Source: Marinomonas ushuaiensis DSM 15871 (GTDB lineage Bacteria > Pseudomonadota > Gammaproteobacteria > Pseudomonadales > Marinomonadaceae). From it: a DNA stretch of 64,000 nt. Position 1 is the stretch's first letter. Each line of letters opens with the position of its first letter. Below the pieces are notes generated by a model that worked only from the letters and a program-made list of their open reading frames with translations, was not told the origin of the DNA and did no database searches. Shown piece after piece: positions 54,564 to 63,921 of this stretch. The position numbers and the translations under genes are program-made. The stretch spans positions 1 to 64,000 of the forward strand of contig NZ_JAMB01000011.1 of assembly GCF_000521805.1 (NCBI RefSeq), given 5' to 3'.

Positions 54564-55799
54564 ATGTCTCATAAAACGATTGAACAGCAGATTACCGAGG
54601 CTAAGCGAGACTTACGCAGCCGTATTCCGGACTTGCCTGCTCGTTTCGCCGCAGAGACTGAACGTTTAAAAGAGGAAATCGCGGCCGTTAAATCTGAAAT
54701 GCAAACTGGCCATGCCATTGTTGATATTGAGTTCGCAGATATTCAAGCAGGTAAAATCAGTGACGATGTAATGCAACGCATTCGTCGTCGTGGCGTCATT
54801 GTGGTACGCAACGTATTTGATCCAGTACGAGTCGCCAACTGGAATACAACACTAAAAAGCTATGTGGCTGATAACGATTACCTAACCAAACAAGCTGAAA
54901 AAGCAGGCTTGGATACTTACTTTGGTGAATTAGCGGCAAGTAAACCGCAGATCTATGGGCTTTACTGGTCGAAACCTCAAATGGAAGCACGTCAGTCAGA
55001 AGAATTATCTGATTTACGCGTCTGGTTGAACCATCTTTGGTATCAACCTAAAAGTGGTGATCCAGAATTTAACCCAAATCGTGAATGCATGTACGCCGAC
55101 AGAATTCGACAACGCGAACCTGGCGACGCCTCATTAGGTTTAAGTCCGCACATTGACGGTGGTTCTGTTGAGCGCTGGCTTGACCCAAGTTTCCATAAGG
55201 TTTACCACGATATTCTATTTGGTGATCCAGACTCTTACGAGCCGTTCAATGCGCAGTCACGTACCAAAACAAAAGAGATTCCGTCACCAGCGGTTTGTCA
55301 GATGTTTCGCACCTATCAAGGTTGGACAGCATTGACTCGACAAGGGCCAAATGATGGGACATTAAACGTTGTACCCATAGCTCGTGCCATGGCGTGGTTG
55401 TTATTACGAGCTCTAATGGACGATGTTGCAGACAACGATTTATGTAACCAAAAACCTGGCCGCGCTCTTGGCGTTTTTAAAGAGTTTCATGAATTATTAT
55501 TACAAGCTTATGTGCCGATTCCAGCAGTTAATCCTGGCGATACCGTTTGGTGGCACCCTGATATTATTCACGGTGTTGATAATGAACATCTCGGCAATGA
55601 AGACTCCAATGTCATGTATATAGGTTCTGCTCCTGACTGTGAAAAAAATCGTCGCTTTCTTGATATGCTTCGCCCAGCGTTTGAAGCAGGGAAGAGCAGT
55701 CCAGATTTTGCACCTGAAGATTATGAAGTTGATTTCAAAAACCGATTTATGCCCGAAAATTTAAGCGACATCGGTCGTAAACAACTGGGGTATGAATAA
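54564..55799 (+). CDS. DUF1479 family putative Fe(II)/2-oxoglutarate oxygenase
   Basis: 411 residues from ATG 54564 (GTGGAG about 8 bases upstream). DUF1479 (YbiU-like) proteins have the double-stranded beta-helix fold. H196-I-D198 in LSPHIDGGSVERWLDP, with H336 in WWHPDIIHGVDNEH, gives a plausible 2-His-1-carboxylate iron site (H331 is an alternative). No substrate is known. Here it sits between a LacI regulator and a sugar transporter, suggesting oxidation or oxidative demethylation of an imported sugar. Confidence 0.85.
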   Translation: MSHKTIEQQITEAKRDLRSRIPDLPARFAAETERLKEEIAAVKSEMQTGHAIVDIEFADIQAGKISDDVMQRIRRRGVIVVRNVFDPVRVANWNTTLKSYVADNDYLTKQAEKAGLDTYFGELAASKPQIYGLYWSKPQMEARQSEELSDLRVWLNHLWYQPKSGDPEFNPNRECMYADRIRQREPGDASLGLSPHIDGGSVERWLDPSFHKVYHDILFGDPDSYEPFNAQSRTKTKEIPSPAVCQMFRTYQGWTALTRQGPNDGTLNVVPIARAMAWLLLRALMDDVADNDLCNQKPGRALGVFKEFHELLLQAYVPIPAVNPGDTVWWHPDIIHGVDNEHLGNEDSNVMYIGSAPDCEKNRRFLDMLRPAFEAGKSSPDFAPEDYEVDFKNRFMPENLSDIGRKQLGYE

Positions 55800-55800
55800 T

Positions 55801-56109
55801 ATGATTAGACACGTTGTTTTGTTCAAAGTACGCCCTGAAGTGGCCGCTGCAGACTTCAATATTCTTATGCAGGAAATCGCAGATTTAGAATCGTCTGTTT
55901 CAGGCTTTATTAGTTTTGAACACGGTCCTAACCAAACGCCAGAAACTCGAGATCAAGGTTATAATTATGGTTTTGTTTTGACGCTGGCTTCATGGGTCGA
56001 TCTTGATGCTTACCAAAATAATTCACGACACCAAATAACTGGTGCTAAATTGATCGCCGCTTGTAATTCAAATTACGATGGTCTTTTAGTGTTTGATATG
56101 GAAGTTTGA
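55801..56109 (+). CDS. Dabb (stress-responsive alpha/beta barrel) domain protein
   Basis: 102 residues from ATG 55801; an ATG at 55792 overlapping the DUF1479 stop is possible. MIRHVVLFKVRPE, FEHGPNQTPE and HQITGAKLI are characteristic of the small dimeric Dabb fold. Members range from stress proteins to enzymes or chaperones acting on sugars or small aromatics. The start overlaps the preceding gene end, so it is translationally coupled to the oxygenase. Confidence 0.85.
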   Translation: MIRHVVLFKVRPEVAAADFNILMQEIADLESSVSGFISFEHGPNQTPETRDQGYNYGFVLTLASWVDLDAYQNNSRHQITGAKLIAACNSNYDGLLVFDMEV

Positions 56110-56183
56110 AAAAGAATCAAACGGTCAGCCGCAACCGATGATGTACTCCCTAGGCGGTTAAAATAATAAAAAGAGAGGAAAAC

Positions 56184-57431
56184 ATGAAAATAAATAAGAA
56201 AACAGTATTAGCAAGCGCACTATTAATGGCAACTGCAGCGGTACAGGCTGAAGATGTGGAAGTCCTTCATTGGTGGACGGCTGGCGGTGAAGCCGCTGCG
56301 TTAAGTGTACTCAAAGACGATTTGAGTAAAGATGGCGTGGGCTGGGTTGATATGCCTGTTGCTGGTGGTGGCGGTGGCTCAGCCATGACGACATTGCGTG
56401 CGCGTGTTACAGCGGGCAACTCACCAACGGCGGTTCAAATGCTAGGCTACGATATTCAAGATTGGGCTGCTGAGGGCGAGCTTGCGAACCTTAACGACAT
56501 TGCAGCGGCGAATAATTGGGATGCGGTTGTGCCGACGGCGCTACAAAAATTCTCTAAATATGACGGCAACTGGATCGCAGCTCCCGTTAACATGCACTCC
56601 ACAAACTGGGTTTGGGCAAACAAAAAAGTTTTAGATGATTTGGGTCTTCCACAGCCTCATAGCTGGGATGATTTTGTTGCCGCTATGCAAGCAGCAAAAG
56701 ACGCCGGAAAAATTGGCTTAGCCCATGGTGGTCAACCTTGGCAAGAAGCCACTATGTTTGATGGCGTTGTACTGTCTGTTGGCGGCGCCGATTTCTATAA
56801 CAAAGCCTTTGTAGAACTTGATGAAGATGCTTTAACTGGACCGCAAATGCTTGAAGCCTTTAAGCGCATGGAAACACTTCGCTCATTCGTTGATGATAAC
56901 TTCTCTGGTCGTGATTGGAACCTTGCTTCTTCCATGGTTATCAATGGTGATGCCGCGTTCCAAATTATGGGTGATTGGGCGAAAGGTGAGTTTATTAACG
57001 CAGGTAAAGTGCCAAACGAAGATTTTCTATGTTTCCGTGTTCCAGGCTCTCAAGGAACAATGGCGTTTAATGCTGACCAATTTGCTATGTTCAAAGTAGA
57101 CTCAGCAAGTGCACAAGAAGCACAAGGAAAAATGGCCGCAGCAATTGTTGCCCCTACTTTCCAAATTGCTTTCAACCAAGTAAAAGGATCAGTGCCTTCT
57201 CGTACAGATATTGACCCTAAGCAATTTGATGCCTGTGGACAAAAAGGGATTGCAGACCTTCAATACGCTAATGCAACGGGTGGTTTAGTGGGCTCTATGG
57301 CGCACGGTCACGCTCAACCAGCAGCCATTAAAAATGCAGTGTTTGATGTTGTCACCAACCACTTCAATGGTGAGTTTGATGCAGAAGAAGCGGTAGAAGA
57401 GTTATTTAACGCGATTGATGCAGCAAAATAA
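56184..57431 (+). CDS. Sugar ABC transporter substrate-binding protein
   Basis: 415 residues. The signal peptide ends around AAVQA-ED, and the mature protein begins [12 protein letters not shown], typical of carbohydrate-binding family 1 proteins. The internal blocks [18 protein letters not shown] and [12 protein letters not shown] resemble the glucose/mannose or glycoside binders of marine bacteria. It is a periplasmic sugar binder. A strong hairpin separates it from the permease genes. Confidence 0.92.
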   Translation: MKINKKTVLASALLMATAAVQAEDVEVLHWWTAGGEAAALSVLKDDLSKDGVGWVDMPVAGGGGGSAMTTLRARVTAGNSPTAVQMLGYDIQDWAAEGELANLNDIAAANNWDAVVPTALQKFSKYDGNWIAAPVNMHSTNWVWANKKVLDDLGLPQPHSWDDFVAAMQAAKDAGKIGLAHGGQPWQEATMFDGVVLSVGGADFYNKAFVELDEDALTGPQMLEAFKRMETLRSFVDDNFSGRDWNLASSMVINGDAAFQIMGDWAKGEFINAGKVPNEDFLCFRVPGSQGTMAFNADQFAMFKVDSASAQEAQGKMAAAIVAPTFQIAFNQVKGSVPSRTDIDPKQFDACGQKGIADLQYANATGGLVGSMAHGHAQPAAIKNAVFDVVTNHFNGEFDAEEAVEELFNAIDAAK

Positions 57432-57449
57432 GTTGTCATAAATGTCTTG

Positions 57450-57480
57450 AAAAAGAGAGAGTGATTAACTCTCTCTTTTT
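57450..57480 (+). terminator. Intercistronic attenuator after the sugar-binding protein gene
   Basis: AAAAAGAGAGAGT and ACTCTCTCTTTTT form a perfect 13-bp stem around a 5-base loop, followed by T, 19 bp after the stop. Read-through would give lower permease than binding protein. Confidence 0.88.
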
Positions 57481-57553
57481 CCATATTTATTTTCGGTATT
57501 CTGTCGAATTTAAGACGAAGTAAGGTTTTTCCTTTCAAAGGATAGGGGGATTT

Positions 57554-58450
57554 ATGGCGAATAACGCTGGGCAAGACGACTTTCAAACTAAGTTGCAAAA
57601 CTGGTTACCGAAAATTGTATTGTCCCCATCCATTGCTGCAATGGTTGTATTTGTTTACGGCTTTATTGCCTTTACGGTTTATATTAGTTTCTCAGATTCT
57701 AAGATGCTACCAAGCTATGATTGGATCGGTCTAGCGAACTACACCAAGCTTTGGAAATTAAGTCACTGGTGGGTTTCTATTACCAATCTGGCTGTCTTTG
57801 CCACGCTTTACATTGGTATTTGTACAGTGCTTGGGCTTTCTTTAGCCATATTATTGGATCAAAAAATTCGTGGCGAAGGCATGCTGCGCCCGATTTATCT
57901 TTACCCTATGGCGCTGAGTTTTATCGTCACAGGCACCGCTTGGAAGTGGATTCTTGATCCTGGTATAGGTCTTGAAAATACCATGCATCAATGGGGCTGG
58001 GAGAGCTTCCATTTCGATTGGATTAAAGATCGAAATATGGCGATATACACGGTTGTTATTGCGGCCGTTTGGCAAACATCAGGCTTTGTAATGGCGATGT
58101 TTTTGGCGGGTCTTCGAGGTGTCGATAATGAAATATTAAAAGCGGCACAAATCGATGGCGCTTCAAACTGGCGGCTTTATCGTCGGATTGTTATTCCCAT
58201 GTTACGCCCTGCTTTTCTTTCCGCATTTGTCATATTGGCGCATTTGTCGGTGAAATCATACGACCTAATTATCGCGCTAACGGGCGGTGGACCGGGGCGA
58301 GCAACAGAAGTACCTGCGACCTTTATGTATTCGTACACTTTCACTCGTAACTCGATGGGAATTGGTGCCGCCAGTGCGGTCATTATGTTGATGACAATCG
58401 CCGCCATTATTACTCCTTATCTTTACGCCGAATTAAAGGAGAAAAAATAA
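57554..58450 (+). CDS. Sugar ABC transporter permease (MalF-like)
   Basis: 298 residues with six transmembrane segments. The EAA loop is EILKAAQIDGASNWRLYRRIVIPMLRP (residues about 195-221), contacting the ATPase. Its stop overlaps the next permease start by one base (ATAATG arrangement), confirming an operon. It is an inner-membrane importer subunit. Confidence 0.93.
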   Translation: MANNAGQDDFQTKLQNWLPKIVLSPSIAAMVVFVYGFIAFTVYISFSDSKMLPSYDWIGLANYTKLWKLSHWWVSITNLAVFATLYIGICTVLGLSLAILLDQKIRGEGMLRPIYLYPMALSFIVTGTAWKWILDPGIGLENTMHQWGWESFHFDWIKDRNMAIYTVVIAAVWQTSGFVMAMFLAGLRGVDNEILKAAQIDGASNWRLYRRIVIPMLRPAFLSAFVILAHLSVKSYDLIIALTGGGPGRATEVPATFMYSYTFTRNSMGIGAASAVIMLMTIAAIITPYLYAELKEKK

Positions 58451-59328
58451 TGTCGAATGTGACTCAAGATACAGCAGTTCGCACCAGTACTTTCACTCGC
58501 ATTTTTATATACGGCTTACTGATTTTGTTTGCTGCCTATTACCTGATGCCTTTGTTTGTGATGATTGTGAATTCATTAAAACCACTGTCTGAAATTACCA
58601 GTGGCAATATGATGGCATTGCCTGAAGTGTGGACGCTCGAACCTTGGCGACAAGCGTGGTCGAAAGCCCAAATTGGTATTGAGCCAACAGGCTTGAAGCC
58701 TTACTTCGTCAACTCCTTGCTTATTGTGATACCTGCGGTGTTTATCTCCACCATAATCGGTGCAATAAATGGTTATGTGTTAACTAAGTGGCGTTTTCGT
58801 GGTGACACGCTGATATTTGGTGCGTTACTTTTTTCTTGTTTTATACCGTTTCAAATTGTTCTGATCCCGATGGCAATAGTGCTTGGTAAGCTTGGTATTG
58901 CGGGTTCCATTCCTGGTTTGGTATTGGTGCACGTGGTATATGGTATTGGTTTTACCACGCTTTATTATCGCAATTATTACGCCGTTTTCCCGACTGAATT
59001 GGTTCGGGCAGCACAGATTGATGGCGCGGGTTTCTTCCGTATATTTTGGAGAATCATGTTGCCTATATCTGGCCCTATTACAGTTGTGTCTGTTATATGG
59101 CAATTCACCAATGTTTGGAACGACTTCTTATTCGGGGCCTCTTTTGCAGGGCAAGAACAACCTATGACAGTAGCGTTGAATAACCTTGTTCAGTCTTCAA
59201 CTGGCGTTAAAGAATATAATGTGCATTTCGCCGGCGCTATTTTAGCGGCGCTTCCCACTTTATTAGTTTACATCGTTGCGGGTCGTTATTTCGTCCGTGG
59301 GTTGATGGCAGGATCGGTAAAAGGATAA
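58450..59328 (+). CDS. Sugar ABC transporter permease (MalG-like)
   Basis: 292 residues, six transmembrane segments. The EAA loop is ELVRAAQIDGAGFFRIFWRIMLPI (about 179-202). It is the second permease of the importer and starts at the last base of the preceding gene. The ATPase gene begins 4 bp after its stop. Confidence 0.93.
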   Translation: MSNVTQDTAVRTSTFTRIFIYGLLILFAAYYLMPLFVMIVNSLKPLSEITSGNMMALPEVWTLEPWRQAWSKAQIGIEPTGLKPYFVNSLLIVIPAVFISTIIGAINGYVLTKWRFRGDTLIFGALLFSCFIPFQIVLIPMAIVLGKLGIAGSIPGLVLVHVVYGIGFTTLYYRNYYAVFPTELVRAAQIDGAGFFRIFWRIMLPISGPITVVSVIWQFTNVWNDFLFGASFAGQEQPMTVALNNLVQSSTGVKEYNVHFAGAILAALPTLLVYIVAGRYFVRGLMAGSVKG

Positions 59329-59332
59329 CAAT

Positions 59333-60451
59333 ATGAGCTTTTTAAATATAAAAAACGCGACAAAAGCGTATGGCGATGTTGAAGTGCTACACAAGATAGA
59401 TATTGCTGTGGAAGAAGGTGAGTTTCTTGTTTTAGTTGGCCCATCAGGCTGCGGTAAATCAACGCTTTTAAATATGATCGCAGGCCTTGAAGAGATTTCA
59501 TCGGGTGAGATATCCATCAAGGGTAAAACGATGAATGGTGTGCACCCATCTAAACGTAATATCGCTATGGTGTTTCAAAGTTATGCTTTGTATCCGAATA
59601 TGACAGTTGCAAAGAACATTACGTTTGGTCTTGAAATGCACAACGTGCCTAAGTCTGAGTGTGCATCTGCATTGGCCGATGTGGCGAAGCTATTGCAAAT
59701 TGAACCGCTTTTAGATCGTCGGCCAGGGCAATTATCGGGTGGTCAACGACAACGTGTTGCCATGGGGCGAGCGTTAGTACGTAACCCAGATGTTTTCCTC
59801 TTTGATGAACCACTGTCTAATCTCGATGCTAAATTACGTGTTGATATGCGTACTGAAATTAAGCGACTTCATGAGAAGCTCAAAACCACTATGGTTTATG
59901 TAACTCACGATCAGATTGAAGCCATGACACTTTCAACGCGCATCGCCGTGATGTTTCAAGGTTATGTTCAGCAGTTAGGAACACCGAAACAAATTTACGA
60001 CACGCCAAGTAATCTTTATGTTGCGACCTTTATGGGGTCTCCTTCAATGAACCTATTACCCGTTGATGTTGTAGACGGTACTGATGGAAGTCAGTTTGAA
60101 TTGAAAGTGGGCGAGCAGAGCACTAAAACTGTCGAGTTAAAAGGACAAAGGCTTCCAGCAGGACGATACACATTAGGCTTGCGACCTGAGCACATTACCG
60201 ATCCTGAGTCAGCCGATTTAGAGAGCTGTGAGTATCTAACGATTGAATCTGTTGTCGAGGTGGTTGAGCCAGCGGGTGCAGATACATTTGTCACGACAAA
60301 ACTACAAGGTATTTCAGTGAATACTCGGATGCGTGGAGACATTGAAGTAGTCACAGGAGAGGTTACAGAGTTTTCCATTGATCTTCGTCGTCTTCACTTT
60401 TTTGATCCAAAAACAGAATTACGTGTTGAGTTGGAAAAGGTGGGCGGTTAG
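59333..60451 (+). CDS. Sugar ABC transporter ATPase (UgpC/MsmK-like)
   Basis: 372 residues. Walker A is VGPSGCGKST, the ABC signature LSGGQRQRVAMGRAL, Walker B VFLFDEP, and a TOBE domain covers about 240-360. It powers the upstream permeases. UgpC-type ATPases can serve several importers, but operon linkage here points to the sugar system. Confidence 0.94.
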   Translation: MSFLNIKNATKAYGDVEVLHKIDIAVEEGEFLVLVGPSGCGKSTLLNMIAGLEEISSGEISIKGKTMNGVHPSKRNIAMVFQSYALYPNMTVAKNITFGLEMHNVPKSECASALADVAKLLQIEPLLDRRPGQLSGGQRQRVAMGRALVRNPDVFLFDEPLSNLDAKLRVDMRTEIKRLHEKLKTTMVYVTHDQIEAMTLSTRIAVMFQGYVQQLGTPKQIYDTPSNLYVATFMGSPSMNLLPVDVVDGTDGSQFELKVGEQSTKTVELKGQRLPAGRYTLGLRPEHITDPESADLESCEYLTIESVVEVVEPAGADTFVTTKLQGISVNTRMRGDIEVVTGEVTEFSIDLRRLHFFDPKTELRVELEKVGG

Positions 60452-60460
60452 ATACTAGGG

Positions 60461-61477
60461 ATGAGTAATAAAGCAATTAATTTTCAAAAAGGTAACGTCT
60501 CAGGGAAAGTCTCTCTGTTAGGTGCTATGGTTGGGCCGGTTCAATTTCGTTTCTCTAACGATAAAGTGATTCAACCGTTTTCGATAGCGCCTTGGGCTAA
60601 TAAAGAAGAAAGTAAAAATGACAAACTCCCTCCCATACTTAAAAACCTTGGAGGGGAGTGGCCTTGCGTGCCTTTTGGTACTCCGGGCACAAGAAGGGAT
60701 CTACCACCAGAATGGTTGCGCAATATTGAGAGTGTTGAGTCAGTCAATGAAGCTTTTATGCATGGCTTTAGCTCTAATCATGAATGGCAAGATATATCCA
60801 AATCCTCACAAGAAGCAGAGCTCAGCATAGAGTATCCACTTAAACACCCAGTTAAAGGATTAAATAGAAAAATCTCAGTCACGGACAACAACCAGTTAGA
60901 ATTTGAGTTATTGGTTGAAACGGAACAACCAGTGGAATTGCCGATTGGTTTACACGGAACGTTTAAATTGCCAAATAAACCCGGTAAGGCAAAACTGATG
61001 ATTGATTCGTTTAAAGGCGCTTATACTTATCCTGTTACGGTTGAGCCTGGTATTTCTATTTTGAAACCGAACCAAAAAATAGAGGATTTAGAGCAAGTGC
61101 TTAGGTTGGATGGTCGCGTCGAAAATATGACGACTCTGCCATTAGAAAGCGTCACAGAAGAACTTATTTTATTGGATCTAAGTGAAGGACGAATACGGCT
61201 TCAAAACTACGATGAAGGTTATGAAGTCGTGTTTGAATGGAATATTGAGCAATTTCCTAGTTGCTTGTTATGGTATTCAAACAAAGGACGAGATTACTAC
61301 CCTTGGAATAAGCGCTTTCAGGCAATGGGTATTGAACCGATTGCTTCGGCCTTTGATTTAGGCGTTGTTCATAGCCGAAATGCGAGTTCACCGCTTAGAG
61401 AAGTAGGGATTAAGACAGGGTTTCGATTAGAAGGAGAGGATCGGTTTTCGTATAGAATTTCGGTCAATGAGATTTAG
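60461..61477 (+). CDS. Aldose-1-epimerase (mutarotase)-like protein
   Basis: 338 residues with a galactose-mutarotase-like beta fold. MHGFSSNHEW matches the family's HGFARNxxW motif, and GLHGTFKLP corresponds to the region holding the catalytic His. It has no signal peptide. Expected role: interconversion of sugar anomers after uptake, or a related carbohydrate-binding or lyase function. It is the last gene of the LacI-DUF1479-ABC cluster, 10 bp after the ATPase. Confidence 0.8.
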   Translation: MSNKAINFQKGNVSGKVSLLGAMVGPVQFRFSNDKVIQPFSIAPWANKEESKNDKLPPILKNLGGEWPCVPFGTPGTRRDLPPEWLRNIESVESVNEAFMHGFSSNHEWQDISKSSQEAELSIEYPLKHPVKGLNRKISVTDNNQLEFELLVETEQPVELPIGLHGTFKLPNKPGKAKLMIDSFKGAYTYPVTVEPGISILKPNQKIEDLEQVLRLDGRVENMTTLPLESVTEELILLDLSEGRIRLQNYDEGYEVVFEWNIEQFPSCLLWYSNKGRDYYPWNKRFQAMGIEPIASAFDLGVVHSRNASSPLREVGIKTGFRLEGEDRFSYRISVNEI

Positions 61478-61566
61478 TGTTTGTTTTAGTATTCTTGAGA
61501 GGATTTACGAAAGTACCGTTATGTCGGTCGTTAATCAATATGGCAATCTGCCTATCAAGTATAAAA

Positions 61567-61606
61567 CAATAAAACCGTTACAATGTGAATCGTAACGGTT
61601 TTATTG
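61567..61606. terminator. Bidirectional terminator between the sugar cluster and metQ
   Basis: CAATAAAACCGTTAC and GTAACGGTTTTATTG are perfect 15-bp arms around a 10-base loop, between two convergent operons. Confidence 0.92.
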
Positions 61607-61635
61607 TTGTTAATCGAGGTGCAAGGTGCTTTTAA

Positions 61636-62463
61636 TTAAAACGCTGGGGTGGATGCCCAAGCGTAGTTTTCTTCTAAATATTTTCTAACCGCATCCGATG
61701 TTAAGGCTTCAGCGAGTACTTTCGTTTTTTCATCATTGGCATTATCAGTCCTGGTTGCAAAACTAATTGCATAAGCATCGCTGACGGCATTGCGCTCTTC
61801 TAAGTAAATGCGTTCATCATTACCAGACAAGCTCAAAGAGCGAGCAAAAGTTGGGTACATTACTGCTAAATCACGACCAGATTCGTCATAAGCACCGGCA
61901 GTTGCAGTTAATGGCGTTTCTATAAACTTCAGTTGTTTAGGGTTGCTAATAATGTCTGCGATACCGGCTTGGAAGTTCACACCATTTTTCAGTTCAATCA
62001 AACCTGCACTCTGCAATAGCAATAATGCGCGGGCGGTATTGACGCCATCATTAGGTAGATAAACGGTTTCACCGTCTGTGATATCTTCAACTGATGCATA
62101 AATCGACGAATAAAGGGCAAAGGTCGCATGATAAACAGGCTGGACAAGTTCTAGCGTGGCACCGCTACGCTGATTAAAAATATCCATGTAGAGTTCATGC
62201 TGAATTAAGTTGCCATCTAACTCCCCATTCGCTAATGCCGGATTCGCTTCAGCATAATTGAGAAAGACTACTTTTTCCAAGTTAAAACCATTTTCTTCCA
62301 CATTGGCTTTTATGATGTCCAGCAAGTCTGGTTTCGTGCTGTCGGCACTATAAAATGGATAGTATGAAACACCAATTTTAATTGTATTATCATCTTTTGA
62401 CTGACAAGCCGTTAGGGTAAATGTAAAAAGAACGCTAGTAATGAGCAGGAGTATTTTTTTCAT
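61636..62463 (-). CDS. metQ: MetQ/NlpA family substrate-binding lipoprotein
   Basis: 275 residues. The lipoprotein signal ends in the lipobox LTAC at C20, and the body is an NlpA-family binder (YYPFYSADSTKPD and ELYMDIFNQR). It would bind methionine or a related amino acid at the inner membrane. It is the third gene of metN-metI-metQ. Sequence alone cannot tell methionine from other substrates of this family. Confidence 0.85.
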   Translation of the reverse strand: MKKILLLITSVLFTFTLTACQSKDDNTIKIGVSYYPFYSADSTKPDLLDIIKANVEENGFNLEKVVFLNYAEANPALANGELDGNLIQHELYMDIFNQRSGATLELVQPVYHATFALYSSIYASVEDITDGETVYLPNDGVNTARALLLLQSAGLIELKNGVNFQAGIADIISNPKQLKFIETPLTATAGAYDESGRDLAVMYPTFARSLSLSGNDERIYLEERNAVSDAYAISFATRTDNANDEKTKVLAEALTSDAVRKYLEENYAWASTPAF

Positions 62464-62465
62464 GA

Positions 62466-63152
62466 TTAATCTATTTTCCTTTTTTTATCCAGTGTATGTG
62501 CCAACCAAGATCCTGACACCTGTATTACCTGTACGAGCATCATCATCACTATGATGATCATCCACATAAGCGGTTGGTTCCACATGTAAAAACCTTCCTG
62601 TAGTGCTAAATAACCAATGCCACCGCCAGCAATTACGCCAACCACGGTCGAGTAGGCAATTAAACTGATAATCGCTGAGGTATAACCTAGAACCAAAGCG
62701 GATCGCGCTTCGACAAGAATAAATTGCGTTACTAATTGAGTCCGAGTTGCCCCCATAGAATGAGCCGATTCGTAAATATGTGGGCTCACATCAATAATGG
62801 CTTGTTCAACTAACCGACTGACAATAGCCACACCGACAACGGATAAAGAGATCATCGAGGCGTAAATGCCGTAGGCTGTACCAATGAAAAACCGTGCCAA
62901 GGGAGCCATCACAATCAGCAACAAAATAAAGGGCACCGAGCGAATGATATTGACCAAAAAAGATAAGGGTATTGCTATTTTTTTATGTGTATACGGTCGA
63001 TTTTGACCGCATAAAGCCAGTAAAAATCCAATACTAGTACCCAAAACGAAAGCAACAAAAAAGGCGACAGAAACCATGAAGAAAGTATCAATCAGGTCGG
63101 CTAGCATACGATTACCGAACCTATCTAATGTATCGATAATAATGTTAAGCAT
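62466..63152 (-). CDS. metI: MetI family ABC permease
   Basis: 228 residues, five to six transmembrane segments. The EAA-like loop is PHIYESAHSMGATRTQLVTQFILVEA (about 132-157). Its start overlaps the metN stop by 8 bases, and metQ follows 2 bp later, so translation is coupled. It imports the substrate delivered by MetQ. Confidence 0.9.
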   Translation of the reverse strand: MLNIIIDTLDRFGNRMLADLIDTFFMVSVAFFVAFVLGTSIGFLLALCGQNRPYTHKKIAIPLSFLVNIIRSVPFILLLIVMAPLARFFIGTAYGIYASMISLSVVGVAIVSRLVEQAIIDVSPHIYESAHSMGATRTQLVTQFILVEARSALVLGYTSAIISLIAYSTVVGVIAGGGIGYLALQEGFYMWNQPLMWMIIIVMMMLVQVIQVSGSWLAHTLDKKRKID

Positions 63153-63921
63153 GGTTGTCTACCCATAAGTCATTTAATTGATCGACCGCGAATTTTTTGA
63201 TCTTTTTTACTTCCGCTATTTTTTTGATTTTGCCATCTTCCAACCAAACTGCGCGATCACACATATAGCGAATAACATCCATTTGGTGAGATACCAAGAC
63301 CATAGTCACTGAATAGGAACGATGAACTTTTTTAAGTAAATCTAAGATGTCTTTCATTGTTTGGGCATCAAGTGCTGAAGTAGGTTCGTCAAAAAAAATG
63401 ATTTTCGGATCGGAGATTAAGGCACGCGCAATAGATACACGTTGGGCTTCACCACCAGATAGTGTAATAGGGTAGTTTTCAGCTTTATCTGCCAGACCAA
63501 CAAAAGTCAGTAAATCGAGAGCTTTGGCTCGACGGGATTTCTCATCGACGCCACGTAATTTTAGCGGTAGAGCAATGTTGTCGATCACTGAATAGTTATA
63601 AAGTAAGCTGAAGCCCTGAAAGACAAAAGAGGTTTGCTGGACTAATTGTCGTCTCTGAGCTGAAGTAGAGGACTTATCGATGATTTTATCAAGCATACGA
63701 ATAGAGCCAGCATCAGGTTGAATATGCAAACTTAGCAGCCGTAATAATGTTGACTTCCCCGCACCACTTTTACCAACGATGCCAAATACTTCATCATTGT
63801 TAATGGTTAAAGTAATATCTGAAAGTGCTTTAACAACACGGTTTTTTACCGCATTTCTAGCAGTGCCTTTAATCGTGTCCCTAACATTAAAATTCTTCCC
63901 TATTGCTGTTAGCTCTAACAC
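63145..63921 (-). CDS. metN: MetN-like ABC ATPase lacking the C-terminal regulatory domain
   Basis: 258 residues against about 343 in E. coli MetN. Walker A GKSGAGKST, signature LSGGEAQRVSIARAL and Walker B IIFFDEP are intact. Residues 12-30 carry a short basic insertion (RDTIKGTARNAVKNR). The protein ends soon after the ATPase fold, so the NIL/ACT-like domain that binds methionine for trans-inhibition is absent. It is the first gene of the metNIQ unit. Its 79-bp upstream stretch shows no MetJ box or riboswitch before the window ends. Confidence 0.88.
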   Translation of the reverse strand: MLELTAIGKNFNVRDTIKGTARNAVKNRVVKALSDITLTINNDEVFGIVGKSGAGKSTLLRLLSLHIQPDAGSIRMLDKIIDKSSTSAQRRQLVQQTSFVFQGFSLLYNYSVIDNIALPLKLRGVDEKSRRAKALDLLTFVGLADKAENYPITLSGGEAQRVSIARALISDPKIIFFDEPTSALDAQTMKDILDLLKKVHRSYSVTMVLVSHQMDVIRYMCDRAVWLEDGKIKKIAEVKKIKKFAVDQLNDLWVDNHA

